From the NCBI GenBank assembly GCA_943789205.1, contig CALSTG010000001.1, positions 2,148,478 through 2,212,477 of the forward strand: a stretch of 64,000 nucleotides of DNA. The letters are read 5' to 3'. The position numbers were made by a program, and so were the translations under genes. Origin of the DNA: an uncultured Flavobacteriales bacterium (GTDB lineage: Bacteria; Bacteroidota; Bacteroidia; Flavobacteriales_D; Crocinitomicaceae). Each line of letters starts with the position of its first letter. The stretch's first letter is position 1. Below are positions 17,614 through 28,844 of this stretch, piece by piece. The notes under the pieces are model-generated. The model was not told where the DNA came from and searched no databases. It was given only the letters and a program-made list of their open reading frames with translations.

Positions 17614-20022
17614 ATGAAATTCATAATATCCTTATTTACTTTATTTCCTCTATTTATTTTTGCCCAAGGCACATTACTGAATGGACGTGTGTTCAACAAG
17701 TTGAATAATAATTCTGTTGAATTTGCAAAAGTCACCGTACTTAGTGTTTCAAAAGGTGCGTTAACGGATGACGAGGGTCGTTTTGAAATCAAGGACTTGA
17801 CACCAGGGGTCTATTCATTTCGGGCCTCTGCCGCAGGTTTTAATGATTTCTATATAAATGAAGTCACAATAACCAAAACCCGTGTTCAGTCCTTAGAGTT
17901 TCCAATGGATGAGATTGTGATAGAACAAGATGAGGTTGTTGTCAAGGCATCTCCTTTTCTACAACGTAAAGAATCACCTGTTTCATTAAAAACACTAAAT
18001 GCAACAGAGATTGAAAGATTGCCAGGTGCAAATAGAGACGTTAGTAAAGTAATTGCGGCTCTCCCGGGTGTGGCGTCACGAGCAACTTTTCGAAATGATA
18101 TTATAATAAGAGGTGGTTCTCCAGGTGAAAATAAATTTTATTTGGACGGGATTGAAGTGCCTAACATCAATCATTTTGCCACTCAAGGAAGTAGTGGCGG
18201 TCCCGTTGGACTCTTAAATGTGAACTTCATACGTGAGGTCGATTTCTATTCTGGTGCATTCCCATCAAATCGAGCGAATGGTTTAAGTTCGGTATTGGCA
18301 TTTAAGCAAAAGGAAGGTAACAAAGATGCATTGATAGCTAACTTTGCTTTAGGGTCTAGTGATGCGGCACTAACTTTAGATGGGCCGCTAGGGGAGAAGG
18401 CTAATTTTATTTTCTCAGCGAGAAGATCTTATTTACAATTTTTATTTGCAGCGCTTCAGCTTCCAATTTTACCTACTTACAATGATTTTCAGTATAAAGT
18501 AAACCTTAAGGTCAATGATAAAAACAAAATCTCTTTTATTGGTTTAGGAGCTATCGATGATTTTAATTTGAACGCGTCTGTAAATGACAATATTACCGAT
18601 CCCGATGTCATAGAATCCAATAATTTCATTTTGAACAATTTGCCACTTCAGAAACAATGGAATTATGCAGTGGGAATGAATTGGTTGCATTATTCAAAGC
18701 ATTCTTATCAAAATATTGTAGTGAGTAGAAATATGTTGAATAACTCATCTGTACGCTATAAAGATAATATAGAATCTCCGGAGAATTTGCTACTTGATTA
18801 TGCCTCATTTGAAGCGGAAAATAAGTTTAGATTTGAGCACACGTTTAATAAAAATGGATGGAGAATCAATGCGGGTTTAGGTTATGAATATGCAAAGTAT
18901 TATAATTCAACATATAACAATATTACGGTACAAGGATTCCCTATTGTTGTTGATTATGAATCCACACTTGGCTTAAATAAGTTTGCATTGTTTTCTCAGG
19001 TAAGTAAAGCATATTTTAAAGATAAGCTTTCGAGTTCTCTCGGGTTGCGTACCGATTTTAGTTCTTATGCCTCAAGCTTATCTAATCCAATTGAACAGCT
19101 GTCTCCAAGTTTCTCCTTAAGCTACAGACTCGCTAAATCATGGTCGATTAATGCAAACCTTTCTCGATACCACCAATTGCCTTCCTATACCATTTTGGGA
19201 TACAGAGATGCCGAGGGATCCTTAGCGAATCGCGATAATGATGTGAAATATATTAGAGCGGATCATGCTGTTATCGGAGCGGAGTATTTAACGAATTGGA
19301 AATCTCGTTTCACACTTGAAGGCTTTTATAAAAATTATTCTAGATATCCGTTTTCAGTAAACGACTCTATTAGCTTGGCCAACGTAGGTTCTGATTTTGG
19401 TGTTGTTGGAAATGAAGAGGTAGAATCTATCTCGAACGGACGTAGTTATGGAGTTGAGTTCCTTTATCAACAAAAACTGATAAAAGGTTTCTATGCGATA
19501 TTGGCATACACTCTTGTGAATTCAGAATTTAAAGATAAGAATGACAATTACGTACCTACCGCATGGGACAGTAAGCATATTGTTTCATTAACGGGAGGAA
19601 AAAGATTTAAAAGTGGTTGGGAAATTGGATTTCGTTGGTTGTTTTCAGGAGGTTCTCCATACACGCCATATGATATTGCAACATCTAGTTTAAAACAAAA
19701 TTGGGACATTAACGGTATTGGTGTTCGTGATTTCTCTCAACTAAATACACTAAGAGAGGGGAATTTTCACCAGCTCAATGTCAGAGTTGATAAAAAATGG
19801 TTTTTTGATAAATTTTCTTTGAATTTTTATTTAGATCTGCAAAACGCATATGCCTTTAAGGCGCAACTCGCACCTACACTAATTGTTGAAACAGATATGG
19901 AAGGCAATTATATAGAGGATCCAAATGACCCAAGCAGGTACCAAACAAAATTTATAGAAAATGCTTCTGGTATTCTTCAGCCAACCTTGGGAATTGTAAT
20001 AGAATTTAAAGCTAAGAAGTAA
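17614..20022 (+). CDS. TonB-dependent outer membrane receptor
   Basis: The 802-residue protein has a signal peptide (cut near FIFAQ) and a carboxypeptidase regulatory-like domain (LLNGRVFNKLNNNSVEFAKV..DDEGRFEIKDLTPGVYSF, about 20-100). The plug follows (about 110-240; RGGSPGENKFYLDGIEVPN), then a beta-barrel rich in aromatic residues. This is the usual layout of Bacteroidota TonB receptors, which import iron complexes, vitamins or oligomers with TonB-ExbBD energy. No SusD partner is present. The carrier is not part of an obvious uptake operon and the substrate is unknown. Confidence 0.88.
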   Translation: MKFIISLFTLFPLFIFAQGTLLNGRVFNKLNNNSVEFAKVTVLSVSKGALTDDEGRFEIKDLTPGVYSFRASAAGFNDFYINEVTITKTRVQSLEFPMDEIVIEQDEVVVKASPFLQRKESPVSLKTLNATEIERLPGANRDVSKVIAALPGVASRATFRNDIIIRGGSPGENKFYLDGIEVPNINHFATQGSSGGPVGLLNVNFIREVDFYSGAFPSNRANGLSSVLAFKQKEGNKDALIANFALGSSDAALTLDGPLGEKANFIFSARRSYLQFLFAALQLPILPTYNDFQYKVNLKVNDKNKISFIGLGAIDDFNLNASVNDNITDPDVIESNNFILNNLPLQKQWNYAVGMNWLHYSKHSYQNIVVSRNMLNNSSVRYKDNIESPENLLLDYASFEAENKFRFEHTFNKNGWRINAGLGYEYAKYYNSTYNNITVQGFPIVVDYESTLGLNKFALFSQVSKAYFKDKLSSSLGLRTDFSSYASSLSNPIEQLSPSFSLSYRLAKSWSINANLSRYHQLPSYTILGYRDAEGSLANRDNDVKYIRADHAVIGAEYLTNWKSRFTLEGFYKNYSRYPFSVNDSISLANVGSDFGVVGNEEVESISNGRSYGVEFLYQQKLIKGFYAILAYTLVNSEFKDKNDNYVPTAWDSKHIVSLTGGKRFKSGWEIGFRWLFSGGSPYTPYDIATSSLKQNWDINGIGVRDFSQLNTLREGNFHQLNVRVDKKWFFDKFSLNFYLDLQNAYAFKAQLAPTLIVETDMEGNYIEDPNDPSRYQTKFIENASGILQPTLGIVIEFKAKK

Positions 20023-20026
20023 GGAT

Positions 20027-23000
20027 TTATTTCACTATAAATCTTTCAGGCACATAGCTTTCGCCATTCAAGCTTACGTTAACGATGTATAATCCTTTTG
20101 AAAGGTTTTCGTTAATAGCGAACAAATGGATCCCTGAATCAATATTTAGGTCTTTTTGATAAACTAAGGTTCCTCCGATATTAAATATTTGCATTTTACC
20201 GCTAGATGAAACATGATTGTTTGATAAAAATTTAACCGTGAAATTCCCGTTATTTGGGTTTGGATAAATTTGAATATTTTGATCGTCATTTGAATTACAA
20301 CTAAGTTCAATGATTTTGTCAGAGAAAATTTCCATTGTTCCATCTAAATCAAATTGTGATAGTCTGTAGTATGATGTTGATGTTTGGTTCGGCTTATGCA
20401 TTATGCTGTAGCTTTGGTTTTCATTACTGAAACCATAAGCAGTAACTTCCTCAACTACTTCCCAATTTATTCCGTTTCTAGACCATTCTACGACAAAATG
20501 AGAGCTATTAAATTCAGATGCCGTTTGCCAGGTTAAAATATTTCCTTCTGAATCACAATCCCCCGAGAATAATAGTAGCTCTACAGGCAGGGCATTTGAA
20601 CCAGAACCTCCCATAGTAAAGAAACTAAAACCTGAGGCTTGAGCTGTTATGTTGAAATTAGTATTAGTACCTGTTGTACCTATATGATTAGGAGCAGACC
20701 ATAAAATGTGATTTTCACTTGGTGTATTAGAACCAGCGCTTTTAAGAATTCTTGTTTTCGAGAAATCCGAAACACCTGAAACACCATTACCTTGAATTGT
20801 AATACTATACGTTTTGTTGTTTATTGTTGAATTATAATCGTCATTTGTCGGCGATATTTCCCAGTAGCCATCGCCAGAAACATTATCAATAAATTGTCCG
20901 TCAGGAGTATTCAGTGGTAGTCCGTTTATTAGGTTACCTGATGCCCCTTGTGCATAACCTAACTTATATTCAACAGTTAGGTATTGATCAGTTCCAGGGC
21001 TTCCTTGAATATCAATACTTACTTTTCTTATGTTTGCATCATCACCAATTGGAAACAAAACTTCACCGTTTCCATTTCCAAAATACCTCCTTAATTTTCC
21101 AATAATTCTACCATCGTTGTGGGTTATAGATCCTTCAGATGCACTGGATGAACCTATTGTAAGGATGTTGCTGCCATTTTGAATATTTCCCGAAACGAGA
21201 TTCAAGTTATCAATCACAGACATTGGGGCATTCATAATGAAGTTTCCTGAAGTTTTGTTTAATACCACACTATTTAATGCTGTACTTCCTGTACCATTTA
21301 ATTCTTGGTCGTTCGCACCATTTATGGTTAAGCTACCTGTACTTGAATTTAAAGTTCCGTTGTTGAAAATATCTCCTGATATGTCAATGTCTCCAGAAAT
21401 GTTAGTAGTTGATTCACTACTAATAAAAAGAGATTCAATATTGGAAGAAATCGTTAGGTTAGAGGATGCACTCACGCACAGACCGGATTCGTTGTTTGAT
21501 TGAACATATATTTTGTCTGTATTTCCAGGTGTAGAAGATGTTTCTCTTAGCCATTTAAAGCCATCCCATTTGTACCAATTATTTGCCTCAGTGTATTCAT
21601 TATTTGTTAAGCCTCCCCAAAGCCATGATGTACTTGCTTGTAAGTCTGAAAGATTGCTTGTATTTGGTTGATTGAAATAAGCATTAATTTCAGCGGTGCT
21701 TCCTACACAAGCTCCAGTACTTGAGGTCCATGTGAGATTTTGTGAGGTATTGAATGTGTTCGTTGTAAAAGTGGTGCTGGCATCTGTTGGCGAAAAGAAT
21801 AAGCCGAGGCCATTGGAATGCGACCAAGAACCGGAACCATCAACAGCATCTGTTTGCACTGAAATACTTATTTCACCGCATGTTTCCGTTCCAATGACGT
21901 CTGTTGAAGAGGTAATACTAGGCGGATTTTCAACGGTTACTGAAATATTGTCTGTTGTGGTACAGCCGTTATTTGTAGATACTGTTAGTTCATAGTTCGT
22001 ATTGTTAGTCGCGGAGCAATCAGGGTTTAAGATTGCTGTATTATTCAGATTTGTCACAGGTGACCATGAATAACTTAACGGAGATGTAATTAATATGGCA
22101 TAATCCTCAACTTCACCATCGAATCCATTTTCGCATGAAACTGGGTTGCCTTCACCATCCCATTTACATGCCGTTCTTACTTTTATATATCCGGGTGTTG
22201 TATTCGATGGAACCGTTATTGAAAGAGGAGAAAGAGAGGTGAGGCCATCTGTTGCATTTGTTGTTGATCCCAATTGGTATACTTCAGAATCTTCGAAAAT
22301 ATCATTCCTATTCCAGTCTATCCAAACGCTACCAAGAACGGTCCAATTCCCTGCAGAATTTAAGCGCATAGACAATGCATTGGAGTAGGTTGACCCTGCG
22401 ACTGCCTCACCTATAATCGTACCGCTATAGTCTGTGTAGGCTTGAGTTTTTGAAGAAGAATTATTTATACTTGTTTCCCCATTAAAAGTAAAGTTTGTGA
22501 TTGCAGTTGCAAAGTCCATGTTACCTTCTGCCGCGCAATGATTGTAGCTAGCGGTATTATATACTATTGCTGCTGACGCATTGATTTGACTTGTCAAGCC
22601 ACTGCATAACGAAAGTGACGATCCGGCATCTACATTCAATGAAATCTCAGTGCATGGATCAGGCACTGTCATTGAGAAGCTAATGGATGCAGCAAAGTTT
22701 AAGTTCTTGCAATCTTTTTTTGTGAGTAAAATAGAATAAGTTCCTGTAGATGGGCAGAGCCATACAATTTCGGACTGTTTGCCATTTGCACCGCAATCAT
22801 TATCACTTACTTCAAGAACATTGCCTCCTGTAGCTGAGTCGTACAATCTTAGTTTCGTGTCCCCGGTGCTTGTATTACAAGTATTAAACGAGTAGGTATT
22901 GTCTTGGGTCGCATCAAATTGAAAAACGCGTCTTCCGTTAGAATAAGTTGTTGTCGTTTGTACAGCTTGCGTTACGGTAATAGTTTCCGAACTTGTTCCG

Positions 23001-23107
23001 TTATTACAGAATTGACTTAGAATATTTTCTGGAATGAAAAAAGAAAAGAACATTAAGAATAATATAAATTCTTTCAGAAATACTTTTCTTTGTAAAGGTG
23101 TACTCAT
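20027..23107 (-). CDS. Large secreted T9SS protein with GEVED domain
   Basis: The 1,026-residue protein has an N-terminal hydrophobic signal (residues 12-30). A GEVED-type domain sits at about 245-345 (WIDWNRNDIFEDSEVYQLGS ... FDGEVEDYAILI), followed by Ig/PKD-like beta repeats. A filamentous-like segment (NGTLNSSTGSLTINGANDQE ... GNIQNGSNILTIG) comes next, and the C-terminus has a type A sorting domain (YPNPNNGNFTVKF). It should be displayed on the cell surface by the type IX system, perhaps as an adhesin. Its last 500 or so residues are homologous to the C-terminal part of the neighbouring 1,852-residue protein, so the two are tandem paralogues. Confidence 0.85.
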   Translation of the reverse strand: MSTPLQRKVFLKEFILFLMFFSFFIPENILSQFCNNGTSSETITVTQAVQTTTTYSNGRRVFQFDATQDNTYSFNTCNTSTGDTKLRLYDSATGGNVLEVSDNDCGANGKQSEIVWLCPSTGTYSILLTKKDCKNLNFAASISFSMTVPDPCTEISLNVDAGSSLSLCSGLTSQINASAAIVYNTASYNHCAAEGNMDFATAITNFTFNGETSINNSSSKTQAYTDYSGTIIGEAVAGSTYSNALSMRLNSAGNWTVLGSVWIDWNRNDIFEDSEVYQLGSTTNATDGLTSLSPLSITVPSNTTPGYIKVRTACKWDGEGNPVSCENGFDGEVEDYAILITSPLSYSWSPVTNLNNTAILNPDCSATNNTNYELTVSTNNGCTTTDNISVTVENPPSITSSTDVIGTETCGEISISVQTDAVDGSGSWSHSNGLGLFFSPTDASTTFTTNTFNTSQNLTWTSSTGACVGSTAEINAYFNQPNTSNLSDLQASTSWLWGGLTNNEYTEANNWYKWDGFKWLRETSSTPGNTDKIYVQSNNESGLCVSASSNLTISSNIESLFISSESTTNISGDIDISGDIFNNGTLNSSTGSLTINGANDQELNGTGSTALNSVVLNKTSGNFIMNAPMSVIDNLNLVSGNIQNGSNILTIGSSSASEGSITHNDGRIIGKLRRYFGNGNGEVLFPIGDDANIRKVSIDIQGSPGTDQYLTVEYKLGYAQGASGNLINGLPLNTPDGQFIDNVSGDGYWEISPTNDDYNSTINNKTYSITIQGNGVSGVSDFSKTRILKSAGSNTPSENHILWSAPNHIGTTGTNTNFNITAQASGFSFFTMGGSGSNALPVELLLFSGDCDSEGNILTWQTASEFNSSHFVVEWSRNGINWEVVEEVTAYGFSNENQSYSIMHKPNQTSTSYYRLSQFDLDGTMEIFSDKIIELSCNSNDDQNIQIYPNPNNGNFTVKFLSNNHVSSSGKMQIFNIGGTLVYQKDLNIDSGIHLFAINENLSKGLYIVNVSLNGESYVPERFIVK

Positions 23108-23192
23108 AACTTCTTATCTCTCTGCGAAAAGACGTGAAAGAAGTTAAAGAAGTTGCACCATTTCAATAATCGTGCCTAAAAGATTAGGGTGT

Positions 23193-26100
23193 TTAATATA
23201 TTGAGAGTTTTTTTGACCTACTGATGCCATTTTCTGACTCAAATTCTAAATAATATATTCCAGGTTTTAAATTAAGCTGAACGCTGTGGATATTTACTCC
23301 TTTAAAAACTGTTAGTGACTTTGTGAAAATTAAATTCCCTTTGGTATCGAGTATTTTTATTTGGGCAGCGTTTTCTGAGTCAATGATATTTGAAACGATA
23401 CTGAAAGATCCAGAACTCGGATTCGGATAAACTGAGAAGTAACCCTCAGATGAGGTCTGACAGTTGGCATTCAAAATCAAGTTGTCATAAACTACTGAGG
23501 CGCCATCAATATCATTCTGTGTCAACCTATAGTAGTTGTTTCCTGATACCGCTCCATTATGTGTGTAATCGTATGTAATTAGCGCATTGCTAAATCCTGC
23601 GGCAGGTTCCGTGTGGATTGTCTTCCAATCTACACCATCGCGTGAGTAAGCCACTTCAAAGTCTTCACTGTTCTGCTCAGAAGCCGTCTGCCATACCAAA
23701 TCAACAACACCTTCATTACATGCACCATTGAAAGAAACCAGTTCTACAGGTAATGCATTTCCATCATCTGTACCTGCGCCAAAGAAACTAAAACCAGATC
23801 CTGTTGCAGACACCGTGTAATCACTATCGACACTTCCACTTATCGATCCATGCGTTAATGCCACCCAAGACGTATGACTCGGTCCTGCACTCTTTATGAT
23901 ACGTACCTTAGTTCGGTCCATACTCGCTGAGTTGGCACCTGTCAAGCCATTCATGTGAATCGAGAGAGTATAGGCCGCTGAATTGATGTCTGCTGAATAA
24001 TCATCATCCGCACCTGTTGCTGTAGATCCTGGGCTAATTTCCCAATACCCTTCATCATCATAGTTTTGAATCAATTGTCCATCTGATGTTGTTAAAGGAA
24101 GTCCCGCATACAAGTCAGCACCACTCAGCTGTGGATACCCAGCATTATAAGATGCCGTTAGAAACTGATTTGATCCTGGTGTTGAGCCAAAACTCACCGT
24201 TACGTCTCTTGTTGTTGAAGCATTTCCGATTGGGAAGTACTTCGAAGAGCTCGATGCATTCGCAAAATACCTACGTAGCTTTCCAGTTACGGAACCAGAG
24301 TTGTGCGTAATCGCACCTGGGCTTGCACTTGATTCACCGATCGTTAGAATATTGGAACCGTTATTGATGTTTCCTTTGTTCATTGTAAGCGTACCTTTTA
24401 TGGTCATAGGACTGCTCAATACTAAGTTGTCTGAGGTCTTATTCAAGGTCAGGTTATTGAAGTTTGTTGTTCCTCCACCTGACAGTGTTTGGTCGCCTGC
24501 CGCAGTCAAGGATACGGTTCCTGTTCCTTCGTTGATTGTTCCTGCATTCGTCAAGTCACCATTCAAGGTTACTGTACCTGAACCTAAGTTCATTGTTGCA
24601 CCTGAACCAACATTCAAGGACGCTATCGTTGTTGTTCCCAATGTCACTGCATTTGTAGCATGGATACAATTGTTATCTGTCGTTAATACATGTAATTTAT
24701 CAGTTGATGTACTCGGAGCAGTAGACTGTCTCGCCCACATACTTTTTGTAGCATCCCACTTGTACCAATTGCTTCCTGTCGCATTATCAGCACTCGTCAA
24801 TCCTCCCCACAAATAACAATAGGTATCAGGACTACTAATTGAGGTCGGTTGGTTAAATCTGATTGTTTTGGTCGCAATAGCACCATCACATACTTCACCC
24901 GCACCAACTGTCCATGTCATCGTAATATCCGTATTTACATCTGAAGGCTGGGGTGTAACATTAATAGTCGCATCAGTGGTATTGCTATTGTTGTAACTCA
25001 CAAGACCTCCTGAATACGTCCATTGACCGTTACCACCCGTTCCACTATGTGAAATCGTAAGCTCTGTTTCTCCACAAGTATTTGCAGCAGCAGTTAGGTC
25101 TGTCGCCGTGGTAATTGAAGGGGCGTCCGCAACAGTAACCACAATATCATCTGTTGAAGTACAACCGTTGTTGTGTGTATTGGTTAAGGTATATGTTCTT
25201 GTGTTTGTCGCACTGACTGTTGGTGTAGCTGATGATGTAGAGCTAATTTCTGTATTCGGGCTCCAGGCGTAACTACTGACGTCGCTTCCACTTGTACTAC
25301 CCGAGCCGCTTCCCGAAAAGTCAACCGTTGACCCGCTGCACAAGTCAATATCGCTACCTGCATTTGCAGATACCGCATTTGGACAGTCTACTAATAAAGT
25401 TTGAATGATATTTGAATAATCAGTACATCCACCAGACCCAGCATCAGCTCCAGTTATTTTAGATCTAACATATAAGGTTTGACCGGCATTGATATCTGTT
25501 GTGTAATTTGTTGGATTATCGGTAGACCAATCCGTCCAGCTACCATCAGATGTACCATCCCATTGGAATTGCAATCTTTCGAAATTGCCGTCTAATGGAG
25601 TTCCAGTTGTATAAGTGATGGTTTCACCAAAAGGCATGTTTGCCACAGTTCCGGAACCAACAGAAGCTGAAGTAGTTCCCGCTTTACAATTAATCACATC
25701 AGTAAAGACAGGTGTAGTCTCTGGATCAGTGCACCCTGCATTTGATGCGGTAATTATTGTTTTTACCCAAAGGGTACGGTTCATATTTGAACCAGCGCTA
25801 CTTGTGGCCCAACTTTGATTTTCGGTAATATCCCATGGGGTCCATGAACCAGTTGGCGCAGAGATATTGTCATCACTCCATTGGAAGTGATATTGACAAG
25901 TACCATTCGTAACTCCAGAATTTGTCCAATTGATCGTTTCTGTTGATAAAGCCTCTGTTTTATCTACTGCTAAAGAACCTTCTGTTGCTGCTGAAGTTAC
26001 TGTTGTTGTTCTTGTTGCTGCAGCATCTGTGCCATCACATATACCTGTGCCTATTACTGTATAAGTCATGACGGAGGTTCCTGCTGAAATTGGAGTTATA

Positions 26101-28751
26101 GCTCCTGTTGACGCATCAATTGAAGCCACCTCCGGACTTGTACTTGACCATGAACCGGCGTCTCCATCTGAGGTAAATGTTGTTGAACTATTCGAACAAA
26201 CAGTTTCAGTTCCACTGAGTGTTCCAGCAGAAGGAGCTGCAGTTGCCGTTCCTGAGGCAGCGACTGTTTGGTCAACGGCTGAAGTAGCCGAGCAGGTTAT
26301 ATTGCCGCTCTCAGAACCCGAAGCGCTTGAGCTTAACCTAACATAAATTGTTGTAGCCGCAACATTTCCTAAACTTGCGGATAAATTAACGCTACTGTTA
26401 TAATTACTATCATCCGTAGAAACTTCAAATCCAGAAGGTGCGTTAATGTCAATTCCAGTTGAGTTACTTATGTAACTTCCTGAAACACTGAAGCTCTGGT
26501 TTGAGGATACTGTGCCTGCACATGCTGTGAAGCTCGAAAGTGATCCTGTTGTTGAAATAATCGGTCTTTTTAGAGTAATACTAAATGGAGCGGAATAATT
26601 CGTGCAAGTATTTATCCCAGTTGCTCTAGATTGAACATATAATAACCTGTCAGTACTCGTAAAACCGCCACCACCAAAGTCTGTCCATATTGTAGGGCTC
26701 GGTGCAGGCCACTCGTAATCATAATCATCATTGTTAGAAGGGACACTTTCCCAATTATAACCTAACGCATGACCAGATCCTCCTCCTTCATCGGGGGCAC
26801 CATGACTTTCTCCACTACCTGCATGTTCCCATGTCCATGCGACAGTAGAGTTTATTGTGAAGTCACCGCCATTTGAAATTGACACACCATCAACAGTTGC
26901 AGTAATCGGTTCGGCATAACAATTGTCCCAATACGTGGAAACAACACTAGATAGGTCACTTTCCGAGCCGCAAACGGCTTTGGCTCTGACATAAAGTGTT
27001 TGACCTATGTTCCCTGTATGACCTGAACCCCACGTTTGGGGATTGTTGGTAGTCCAAGGTGCATTCCAACCATCGCTGTTCCATTGGTATTCATAAGAAT
27101 CAAAATCTGACCCTGTGTATGTCCATGTAATGTTATTGCCTGCCAAAATATAATCGTCGGATACAGCGACTGTGCCTGCTTTACAAATTGCCGTAATACT
27201 CAAATCATCTACAGCCATTCCGTCATCGGCACCTGTGGCATTTAAATCATTCCACCTAATCCAGAAGGTTCCATTGTTGGAAACTCCAAGGTTTGTAAGT
27301 GTGTCATTTAAACTCGATGTATGCTGAATACTTCCGCTTCCTGTAGCTTGACCGGTATTGACATAATCTAAATTGTCAAAATCTGTCCATGTTCCATTAT
27401 CGAGTCCTGTAGCGTCTGTACTGTACTGAAAGTCTAATTGATCTACTCTATCAGCAGATCCTATGCGCCATGATTCTCCGGTGTATGATATTACCACTGA
27501 ATTGAGCGTATTACCCGTTTCGTTTCTAATTTTGGCACCAAAAGAGGTTTGTAGGCTTCCGCTCGCAACCCCACCAAGTGCTCTATCACTATCTGAACCG
27601 AAGCTGTATGTATTTCCGGCGGTAGAAGTCCCTATTGAGGCGCTGTATGTGCTATTCGCATTGCTCCCTGATTCATTGAGGTAAATACCTGTAGGTAACG
27701 TACTAGAAGTTCCGGATGATGGCAATGAGTTAAAGTTTTCTGTTGTCGCCGAATTATATACGCTTAAGCTAAGTTCGTTGGCAAATGGAGAGCCAACTAC
27801 AGTATTTGATGCAGCTCCTGCACCTTCGGAATTCACAGCGCGAATTTGTATATTATAGTCTGTACCGTTTGTAAGGCCTGAAATTGTGTATGGGCTAGAT
27901 GTCGTTCCCAAAGAGGTGAAACTAGAACCTCCATCTGTCGAGTACTCAAAGTCTGTGATTGTCGCGCCACCATCTGCTCCAGCAATAAAATTCACTGCAA
28001 CTTGTCCTTCACCATTTTCGATGCTAGATATCGTTGGTGCGGAGGGTGTTGTTGCTGAAGTTCCTGATGATGTAGAAATAGTTATATTGTCAATAAAAAT
28101 CCCTTCATCTTTGCTTGCTAAATTTTTAAACTGAAGTTTTATATCTAATGTTGAATTAGATGAGAGGCTAATTGTGTTTGTTGAAAAAGTTTCAAAATCA
28201 GAGGAAGATACCGTGCAGCCGCTACCCCCAGTGCCCTGATTTAACGCAGGTAAGGTGGTTGTTGAACCACATTCCCCATCTTCATCAAAATCGGTGTCTA
28301 ATGCTGCAGGTTCATTATATAATGTTCCATCATCTACATTTTGAATCCACATTAGGTTTTGATAAGAACCGCCATCTAAAGAATATGTTATTTTTAGGTT
28401 GTCCGAATCATCCCAATCGTTATAGTGAATCGTCAAAAGGTCAAGCGCAAAAGTAAAATTAGCGGCACCAGATATATCAATTTGATCAAGTTGGATACTT
28501 GGATTGCCGAGAACATCCATATCCTCACTAGCCCAATAGTAACCACTTTCATTTGTACATGACGGTAAGTCGTTGTTGATTCGATTAAATACTTTTCTCC
28601 ATGTTGATGCTGGTCCCTCTGTTCCGGAAGGCGTATATCCATCACCTGCCGTTTCGAAATCAATAATAGTTGTAGTTTGACTGAAGTTGTTGAAAATGAC
28701 TGTAAACAGTAAGAGAAAGGTAAGTTTGATATGATTACGTGGTTGAGACAT
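23193..28751 (-). CDS. Giant secreted T9SS protein with fibronectin III domain
   Basis: The 1,852-residue protein has a signal peptide (about 1-25). An N-terminal jelly-roll-like region and a fibronectin type III domain follow (TPSAPTISSIENGEGQVAVN ... ISGLTNGTDYNIQIRAVNSEG, about 235-320). Many Ig/PKD-like repeats rich in S, T and G come after that. It ends with the same C-terminal block as its neighbour and a type A sorting domain (YPNPSSGSFSIVS). Low-complexity S/T-rich stretches and few charged residues are typical of surface adhesins. The 85-bp gap to the downstream paralogue suggests origin by duplication. Confidence 0.85.
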   Translation of the reverse strand: MSQPRNHIKLTFLLLFTVIFNNFSQTTTIIDFETAGDGYTPSGTEGPASTWRKVFNRINNDLPSCTNESGYYWASEDMDVLGNPSIQLDQIDISGAANFTFALDLLTIHYNDWDDSDNLKITYSLDGGSYQNLMWIQNVDDGTLYNEPAALDTDFDEDGECGSTTTLPALNQGTGGSGCTVSSSDFETFSTNTISLSSNSTLDIKLQFKNLASKDEGIFIDNITISTSSGTSATTPSAPTISSIENGEGQVAVNFIAGADGGATITDFEYSTDGGSSFTSLGTTSSPYTISGLTNGTDYNIQIRAVNSEGAGAASNTVVGSPFANELSLSVYNSATTENFNSLPSSGTSSTLPTGIYLNESGSNANSTYSASIGTSTAGNTYSFGSDSDRALGGVASGSLQTSFGAKIRNETGNTLNSVVISYTGESWRIGSADRVDQLDFQYSTDATGLDNGTWTDFDNLDYVNTGQATGSGSIQHTSSLNDTLTNLGVSNNGTFWIRWNDLNATGADDGMAVDDLSITAICKAGTVAVSDDYILAGNNITWTYTGSDFDSYEYQWNSDGWNAPWTTNNPQTWGSGHTGNIGQTLYVRAKAVCGSESDLSSVVSTYWDNCYAEPITATVDGVSISNGGDFTINSTVAWTWEHAGSGESHGAPDEGGGSGHALGYNWESVPSNNDDYDYEWPAPSPTIWTDFGGGGFTSTDRLLYVQSRATGINTCTNYSAPFSITLKRPIISTTGSLSSFTACAGTVSSNQSFSVSGSYISNSTGIDINAPSGFEVSTDDSNYNSSVNLSASLGNVAATTIYVRLSSSASGSESGNITCSATSAVDQTVAASGTATAAPSAGTLSGTETVCSNSSTTFTSDGDAGSWSSTSPEVASIDASTGAITPISAGTSVMTYTVIGTGICDGTDAAATRTTTVTSAATEGSLAVDKTEALSTETINWTNSGVTNGTCQYHFQWSDDNISAPTGSWTPWDITENQSWATSSAGSNMNRTLWVKTIITASNAGCTDPETTPVFTDVINCKAGTTSASVGSGTVANMPFGETITYTTGTPLDGNFERLQFQWDGTSDGSWTDWSTDNPTNYTTDINAGQTLYVRSKITGADAGSGGCTDYSNIIQTLLVDCPNAVSANAGSDIDLCSGSTVDFSGSGSGSTSGSDVSSYAWSPNTEISSTSSATPTVSATNTRTYTLTNTHNNGCTSTDDIVVTVADAPSITTATDLTAAANTCGETELTISHSGTGGNGQWTYSGGLVSYNNSNTTDATINVTPQPSDVNTDITMTWTVGAGEVCDGAIATKTIRFNQPTSISSPDTYCYLWGGLTSADNATGSNWYKWDATKSMWARQSTAPSTSTDKLHVLTTDNNCIHATNAVTLGTTTIASLNVGSGATMNLGSGTVTLNGDLTNAGTINEGTGTVSLTAAGDQTLSGGGTTNFNNLTLNKTSDNLVLSSPMTIKGTLTMNKGNINNGSNILTIGESSASPGAITHNSGSVTGKLRRYFANASSSSKYFPIGNASTTRDVTVSFGSTPGSNQFLTASYNAGYPQLSGADLYAGLPLTTSDGQLIQNYDDEGYWEISPGSTATGADDDYSADINSAAYTLSIHMNGLTGANSASMDRTKVRIIKSAGPSHTSWVALTHGSISGSVDSDYTVSATGSGFSFFGAGTDDGNALPVELVSFNGACNEGVVDLVWQTASEQNSEDFEVAYSRDGVDWKTIHTEPAAGFSNALITYDYTHNGAVSGNNYYRLTQNDIDGASVVYDNLILNANCQTSSEGYFSVYPNPSSGSFSIVSNIIDSENAAQIKILDTKGNLIFTKSLTVFKGVNIHSVQLNLKPGIYYLEFESENGISRSKKLSIY

Positions 28752-28844
28752 AAGTTGTTTTTAGCGACCCTAAAATCGTTATTTTCACTCGAGAAGACAA
28801 TGTTTTAAATGTTATGTTTTCAACAATAAAATATAAAGCTTTTA

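Noticed and set aside
24301..24816. 171-residue open frame on the plus strand
   Set aside because: It lies antisense inside the long S/T/G-rich T9SS gene, whose composition opens long antisense frames. It has no domain.
26068..26346. Plus-strand frame rich in E, V, A
   Set aside because: Antisense shadow of the same giant gene; composition mirrors the repeats of the sense protein.
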